DNA of 22,668 bases from IMG/VR virus record IMGVR_UViG_3300037245_002409, positions 1 through 22,668 of that record; one strand, written 5' to 3'. The first letter of the stretch is position 1. Each line of letters opens with the position of its first letter. Shown in pieces: positions 18,853 to 22,668 of this stretch. The notes under the pieces were generated by a model. The model saw nothing but the letters and a program-made list of their open reading frames with translations. It did not search any database and was not told the origin of the DNA. The position numbers were made by a program, and so were the translations under genes. This DNA comes from a virus.

Positions 18853-20387
18853 CAATAATCTCCCTGTTGCACATTCGGTACATCAAAGCCTTCAGTCTGT
18901 TCTTCAAATGGCAGCATCGACCAGCAAGCAGTGCATTTACCTTTAATCATAAACTGGTGATTCCTTGCACCCCAGCGACGGAAGATCGGATAAAGCTCTT
19001 TCATTTTGTAGATCTTAAACCGCTGCATTTCCAGATATTTAAAAAAGTCCGGGGAGCGGAAATAGATCCTATCGCCAATTGCTTCAGTATCCTCAATATC
19101 CCGCCAAACTTTACCTAACAGTAGCTCGTCTTTAACTCGCGCTTGGACCTTGCCGGTACAGAAGGCTTCCAGGTGAATTCTAAGCTGACCTTCCGGTCCA
19201 GCGTCTGGAGGCAGATCGTGATCAACTGCCTCCTCAAGTATTTTGTTCACCGCCTTCATCCATCTGGTTTCATCAATCGCCAGAGCCACCCGGCGAAATT
19301 TCTTGAGGTATTCTCGCATAAACTTTATTTGACTCTGGACCATATCGATGCTAACGTCCATATCCACACCGTTAATTGTAAACACCCAGTAAGGCTCATC
19401 GGCTGAGTCCGGGGGCGGCATGTAGCAATGAGCTGGGGGCTCTACATCGTCAAGGATACAGGGCCGGAATTGCTTCTGACCGGCAGAACCTTTATATGGT
19501 GAAGCGTCGGATTGAATACCGAATTCACGTTCAGCACAAAGAACCTTGTTGCAATGGCTGCAAATAGGGTCTTCTTTGCACTTATACATATATTTCTTTT
19601 TGTCAAGACTTTTAATTACTGTATGGACTTCTTGCGGTGCTATTGTTCCCATGAATCTTTCATTATAGTCATGGACCCAGCGCTGCCAGTCGTTCGGATA
19701 CTTCATCCGGGCATAAACACCCATACTATATAAAGCAGTATCCATGAAGCCGTTGGGGAAGCCTCCGGCAATAAGATGCTCCAGGCAAGGAGGAGCCCCG
19801 GAGAACTCCAGAGGTGGAGGCTCCAGGGCATATAAATCAGCCATACTTATACGGCGAGAATTTGCGTATTTAATAAATGCTGTTAATGATAGATCTTCAC
19901 CTTCTTTTATAGCACAACAGGCAGATTTTTTAAAATCAAAATATGGTACATCAACCCAATTATCAATATCGACTGTATCTAGCATAGGATAAAAGTGTAG
20001 GGTTTCAGGGGAATTAAACGCCGAGGCAAACATGCCTAATTTACTTGTAAGAATTTTTGCTGGTACTTCCTGGTTGGTAAAGAGATAAACGGTAGCTCCT
20101 CCTGCTTTATTTCGACAAGTTACCAAAGGCCAATCATACTTTTCCACTATATTGGCTATGGTTTCTGGATCAACACCGACTTCAATTGCACCAAAGAGAC
20201 ACTTGCTACTGTCCCTAAGCGGGGCAATACCTATGCTCTGCTCACCCTTGAGATGCTTCTCCCAGAGAGCCGCTGTCACCGGCTTGGAGACTGTGATGGC
20301 CCGCCCAGCTCCTTTCTTAGCACCGATTTTATATGTGCCATAGGCTCGGTCGAGCCCATTAAATAATTTCGCTATTTTATTTTTCAT
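18852..20387 (-). CDS. Archaeo-eukaryotic-primase-like protein (TOTE-type), catalytic motifs altered
   Basis: 511 residues. Positions 8-155 resemble the primase domain found in TOTE systems and many phages: FNGLDRAYG, LWEKHLKGE, IGIAPLRD, FGAIEVGVD, then LVTCRNKAGGATVYLF. In the relatives I know, the motif I segment reads GAIDID and the motif II segment ends SGGAH. Here these are E69-V-G71 and A-G-G-A-T99, so the metal-binding Asp pair and the His are missing. A zinc knuckle follows (YKCKEDPICSHCNKVLC, near 270), then winged-helix-like C-terminal parts. It may be a catalytically dead loader or use other residues. AAGAG sits before the ATG, behind a 17-bp hairpin. The family call rests on memory of the pattern. 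Confidence 0.7.
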   Translation of the reverse strand: MKNKIAKLFNGLDRAYGTYKIGAKKGAGRAITVSKPVTAALWEKHLKGEQSIGIAPLRDSSKCLFGAIEVGVDPETIANIVEKYDWPLVTCRNKAGGATVYLFTNQEVPAKILTSKLGMFASAFNSPETLHFYPMLDTVDIDNWVDVPYFDFKKSACCAIKEGEDLSLTAFIKYANSRRISMADLYALEPPPLEFSGAPPCLEHLIAGGFPNGFMDTALYSMGVYARMKYPNDWQRWVHDYNERFMGTIAPQEVHTVIKSLDKKKYMYKCKEDPICSHCNKVLCAEREFGIQSDASPYKGSAGQKQFRPCILDDVEPPAHCYMPPPDSADEPYWVFTINGVDMDVSIDMVQSQIKFMREYLKKFRRVALAIDETRWMKAVNKILEEAVDHDLPPDAGPEGQLRIHLEAFCTGKVQARVKDELLLGKVWRDIEDTEAIGDRIYFRSPDFFKYLEMQRFKIYKMKELYPIFRRWGARNHQFMIKGKCTACWSMLPFEEQTEGFDVPNVQQGDY

Positions 20388-20405
20388 TTATTACTCTTAG
20401 ATTAT

Positions 20406-20440
20406 TGGGCAGATGTAAAGTAATACTTTACATCTGCCCA
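20406..20440 (-). terminator. Perfect 17-bp hairpin between the ssDNA-binding candidate and primase-like genes
   Basis: Arms 20406-20422 and 20424-20440 are exact inverted copies around a single base, with the core GGGCAGATGTAAAGTA. In RNA this makes about 15 pairs and a small loop. No T-run follows on the minus strand, so it may act as an attenuator, an RNase III site or a 3' stabiliser for the upstream message rather than a full stop. It lies 5 bases after the upstream stop codon. Confidence 0.6.
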
Positions 20441-20445
20441 CAATA

Positions 20446-21204
20446 TCAATAAGCTGGTTCTGTTTCGTCGGCCACCTTGGCCACACCAGAACGGACCATC
20501 TCACGGAAGGCTCTCGCTGCTGAATACTGTGCTACATCAACAACCTCACTTACATGAGCGATATTAATAGCAGACCAATCCCCTGCTTCATTCGAATCAG
20601 GAACAGTGGTCAAATGATACACTTGACTAAACATTGGTTTAATTCGACCATCTTCCAATTTAAATGCGTTCATCTGTGAAAGCCAACGTTTAGAGTTCTT
20701 GATCTGAGTGCTGGATAGCGGGAAGAAACATGGCTCCAGCTGTTTGGTTCTCGGGTTGATTACCAATACGTAATGATTTCGAGTATCAACGAGCTGATGA
20801 CCATTCGGCAAAAACATCTCGCCTTTTGGTCCTTCGGTACAATCATCATACAAAGATTCACCATCAACAACCGACCAGATTTTAACTGATTTGCTTTCTT
20901 TTGAACCACGCTGTGGCCATTCATTGATTGTACGAAGGAAGTAACAAGGAATAATCAACAGTCCTTTATCGCCGTCAAACAGTTCCTGGGTTACGCTATT
21001 AACCAACATCCCTTCTCGCGCATCCTCATTATACTCAGGCTTGGTCTTTTTCACTTGGGGGCTACCCGATTGAATTACCCTCAAGATCGGAATAGCGAAA
21101 CACTTGGAATCGGTATCCTCAAATCCCGCCCCGGCATCGGCTCCGAAATCGATTTTTGCTAGTGCTCCTGCTGTTTTTTTCACCAACTCTTTTTTCTTAG
21201 CCAC
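20446..21204 (-). CDS. Conserved phage replication protein, possible ssDNA-binding protein
   Basis: 252 residues, GTG start with GAGGAGG 6 bases upstream. The first 20 residues are Lys/Ala-rich (AKKKELVKKTAGALAK). FAIPILRVIQSGSPQVKKTKPEY, then GLLIIPCYFLRTINEWPQR and YVLVINPRTKQLEPCFFPLSSTQIKNSKRW, are the landmarks of a protein family common in phage replication modules and usually left unnamed. The acidic C-terminus (ADETEPAY) is what ssDNA-binding proteins use to recruit partners. That function is inferred from layout and tail, not from a diagnostic motif. Confidence 0.55.
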   Translation of the reverse strand: MAKKKELVKKTAGALAKIDFGADAGAGFEDTDSKCFAIPILRVIQSGSPQVKKTKPEYNEDAREGMLVNSVTQELFDGDKGLLIIPCYFLRTINEWPQRGSKESKSVKIWSVVDGESLYDDCTEGPKGEMFLPNGHQLVDTRNHYVLVINPRTKQLEPCFFPLSSTQIKNSKRWLSQMNAFKLEDGRIKPMFSQVYHLTTVPDSNEAGDWSAINIAHVSEVVDVAQYSAARAFREMVRSGVAKVADETEPAY

Positions 21205-21216
21205 TTTGGCCTCCTC

Positions 21217-21441
21217 TTAGTTTTCTGTGAAAATAGTTATTTCACCGTGGAATGGTTCAAACTCGTTTTCGCACCACTCATCAGTATAATAAGCAAAATT
21301 TGTGTATCCTGTTCCACCACCTAAAAACACCCCAGCCTTTGGTTCAGTAAACAAAACAACCATGCCTGATATATGCTCTTTCATACATGGATAGGTTTCT
21401 GGGACAGTCGATATCGATAGTGGTTTAACTTTGCTGTGCAT
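21217..21441 (-). CDS. Small protein, tandem paralogue A (74 aa)
   Basis: MHSKVKPLSISTVPETYP, then SGMVVLFTEPKAGVFL and FEPFHGEITIFTEN. AGGAGC lies 4 bases before the ATG. It aligns with the neighbour at 21450-21668 along its whole length (YP.....SG.VV..F....GV, FEP..G.IT). Beta-rich, probably one compact domain. Family unknown. Confidence 0.65.
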   Translation of the reverse strand: MHSKVKPLSISTVPETYPCMKEHISGMVVLFTEPKAGVFLGGGTGYTNFAYYTDEWCENEFEPFHGEITIFTEN

Positions 21442-21449
21442 AAATGCTC

Positions 21450-21668
21450 CTAATTGCTAAGGGTGATTGTCCCGCGAAGGGGTTCAAATTTATCTTGGAC
21501 AACATTGCTTTGATGGTTTCCAACCGAGTCTGGATACTTTGGGGAATGAACAATAACCCCAGTACCTGCTTTAGAAAACATTATAACAACCCCAGATTCA
21601 TTAATCCCTAAAAATGGATATTCTTGGTACACTCTCTCTTCTGGTTTACCGACTAAATCACTTCGCAT
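21450..21668 (-). CDS. Small protein, tandem paralogue B (72 aa)
   Basis: Start set at the ATG at 21668 because AAAAGGAG lies 6 bases upstream, and because it makes the protein co-linear with paralogue A. An upstream ATG at 21719 has a ribosome-binding site too close. YPFLGINESGVVIMFSKAGTGVIV and FEPLRGTITLSN carry the shared pattern. Separated from its sister by 8 bases. A recent or retained duplication. Confidence 0.65.
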   Translation of the reverse strand: MRSDLVGKPEERVYQEYPFLGINESGVVIMFSKAGTGVIVHSPKYPDSVGNHQSNVVQDKFEPLRGTITLSN

Positions 21669-21725
21669 AACTTCTCCTTTTAGTCTCCCACCATCGTACA
21701 CTTGGTTCTGCCATATCATTGTCCT

Positions 21726-22289
21726 TTACTTGAGTTTAATGACCGCTTTTCGGTCGTCAAAAATGCTAAAATACTCTTCTGGAAATTGAACGCCTTTTGT
21801 TCGTTGTTCTTTGATCGTTGCTTTTAGGGTTCCGGCGTGAACCGATTCTGCATCGTCGTAATCCAAATCCAATTCGTCACACATTTTAACCAGAGTTGTC
21901 GTATGCTCTCCTTCCCCTCTGGCAAGTTTAATACGGAAATCGTGTTTAACAATTCCGCCTAGTGAATTATCGTCAAGCCAAAGAACTGCCTCACGCTTGA
22001 AATCAGCCCGAATAGAGGCCCGAATACTCTCTTTGATCTCAATGTTTTTACCATTCTTAAGAGTAAAGTCGATAATCCCCAGCTGGTCAAACATTGCCGG
22101 GATTGTTACAACTTGAATCGACTGAAGGTTCTCACCTAGCGTTTTAAGGTATGCTTCTACCTCGACAATCTTTTGCTCGATCTTCAGTTGCTTATTGGCC
22201 AACACCTCCAAGTCTCCAAGCTCTTCTTTGGTCGGCAATGCCACCGCATCGGCATCGTCCTTCATCATTTGTTGCAGTGATTTAGGCAT
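21726..22289 (-). CDS. Coiled-coil phage protein, DUF7173-like (187 aa)
   Basis: VALPTKEELGDLEVLANKQLKIEQKI VEVEAYLKTLGENL forms a coiled coil (15-65). Then IPAMFDQLGIIDFTLKNGKNIEIKESIRASI and a C-terminal part with SVHAGTLKATIKEQ and FPEEYFSIFDDRKAVIK follow. This domain order is one I know from unnamed phage proteins near ssDNA-binding or recombination genes. It is probably structural or a partner in recombination. AGGAGA lies about 12 bases before the ATG. Confidence 0.6.
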   Translation of the reverse strand: MPKSLQQMMKDDADAVALPTKEELGDLEVLANKQLKIEQKIVEVEAYLKTLGENLQSIQVVTIPAMFDQLGIIDFTLKNGKNIEIKESIRASIRADFKREAVLWLDDNSLGGIVKHDFRIKLARGEGEHTTTLVKMCDELDLDYDDAESVHAGTLKATIKEQRTKGVQFPEEYFSIFDDRKAVIKLK

Positions 22290-22495
22290 TACTTTCTATC
22301 TCCTGATCCGCAGCACTTCAAAAACCTCTTACCGCTACCACAAAGACACGTTTGCTTCCTAGCCCAGCGCCTACGTTGAGCACGATTCATTTGAATGACC
22401 ATCCCAAGCTCTTCTTCTGGAATGCCAACACTGACCTCATCAGTTATAACACTGTCAAAACCTAAACCACGAATGTCGCCTGTTGCTGGATTCAT
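22289..22495 (-). CDS. SEC-C zinc-motif protein (68 aa)
   Basis: The C-terminus carries RRRWARKQTCLCGSGKRFLKCC, the SEC-C motif (CxCxSGKxxxxCC) first seen in SecA, which binds zinc. The N-terminal half is acidic. GGAG lies 8 bases before the ATG, which overlaps the stop of the upstream gene region. It may tether the product to a protein partner or to RNA. Confidence 0.7.
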   Translation of the reverse strand: MNPATGDIRGLGFDSVITDEVSVGIPEEELGMVIQMNRAQRRRWARKQTCLCGSGKRFLKCCGSGDRK

Positions 22496-22496
22496 C

Positions 22497-22667
22497 TCAA
22501 TCTCCTTTGATCCCCTTCCAAACTTTTAAGGTAAGATATCCTAACAGATATGATTTTAACTCGCCGGTTGGATCGCCTAAACTCAGATGCTCAAACAGGT
22601 CATCGACATAATGGTTTAGCTCATGGGCCAGAATACCTTGATCTAGTTTTTCTAGCCAAATAAATGA
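22497..22667 (-). CDS. C-terminal fragment of a zinc-metallopeptidase-like phage protein
   Basis: Only the last 56 residues lie in the window; the gene continues past the right edge. It starts SFIWLEKLDQGILAHELNHYV, and AHELNH is an HExxH zinc-binding motif. The rest (GELKSYLLGYLTLKVWKG) matches the tail of short phage proteins of this type, where a Glu about 20 residues on is the third ligand. A minimal metallopeptidase fold is likely. Substrate unknown. Confidence 0.6.
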   Translation of the reverse strand, partial: SFIWLEKLDQGILAHELNHYVDDLFEHLSLGDPTGELKSYLLGYLTLKVWKGIKGD

Positions 22668-22668
22668 T

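Overview
The window is a piece of a tailed double-stranded DNA phage genome, about 22.7 kb. The evidence is a large terminase subunit with its small-subunit candidate, a complete family A DNA polymerase, an archaeo-eukaryotic-primase-like protein, a UvrD-like helicase, a C5 cytosine methyltransferase, and dozens of very small genes joined by ATGA-type overlaps. The host is probably a Gram-negative bacterium: the phage encodes a lipid A deacylase-like (PagL) outer-membrane protein, a lipobox lipoprotein and consensus sigma-70 promoters. The host species cannot be told from the sequence. No integrase, repressor or structural gene is visible here.

Layout. (1) Positions 1-2740 read leftward: lipoprotein, small terminase candidate, a 49-residue protein and TerL from one promoter; a 60-residue protein from a second promoter; and an RNA transcription unit (two structured elements, then tRNA-Ile with an encoded CCA) from a third. 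(2) Positions 2741-3748 are a mostly non-coding control region. It holds one 53-residue leftward gene, a perfect 21-bp palindrome, 14-bp-spaced CCATCACC repeats, a long AT-rich tract and a pair of 25-bp inverted repeats. I read it as a combined replication-origin and divergent-promoter region. (3) Positions 3673-8610 read rightward from a TTGACA-16-TATAAA promoter: about 20 small genes, probably early host-takeover genes (zinc-binding mini-proteins, one- and two-helix membrane peptides, a papain-like fold protein, a very acidic protein and the PagL homologue). (4) Positions 8622-22668 read leftward. In transcription order: a metallopeptidase fragment, a SEC-C protein, a coiled-coil protein, two tandem paralogues, a possible ssDNA-binding protein, the primase-like protein, zinc and membrane mini-proteins, helicase, HNH protein, metallophosphoesterase, a deoxyribosyltransferase-like protein, nucleotide kinase, cytosine methyltransferase, small proteins, DNA polymerase, small proteins and a PD-(D/E)xK nuclease. 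Regions 3 and 4 converge at about 8615 over a 14-bp stem.

The leftward block is the replication and nucleotide-metabolism module. The rightward block is likely expressed first. The terminase block is the edge of the late or packaging module, which continues to the left of the window.

The most striking anomalies are these. A small membrane gene at 9235-9483 carries an exact inverted duplication of its own middle; collapsing it gives a clean 61-residue two-helix protein. The primase-like protein has lost the expected catalytic DxD and His motif residues. An early gene encodes a PagL-type lipid A deacylase. The origin-like region has 14-bp iterons flanked by inverted CACTATATAGG repeats. A tRNA-Ile has C instead of U at position 33, next to a shrunken tRNA-like element.
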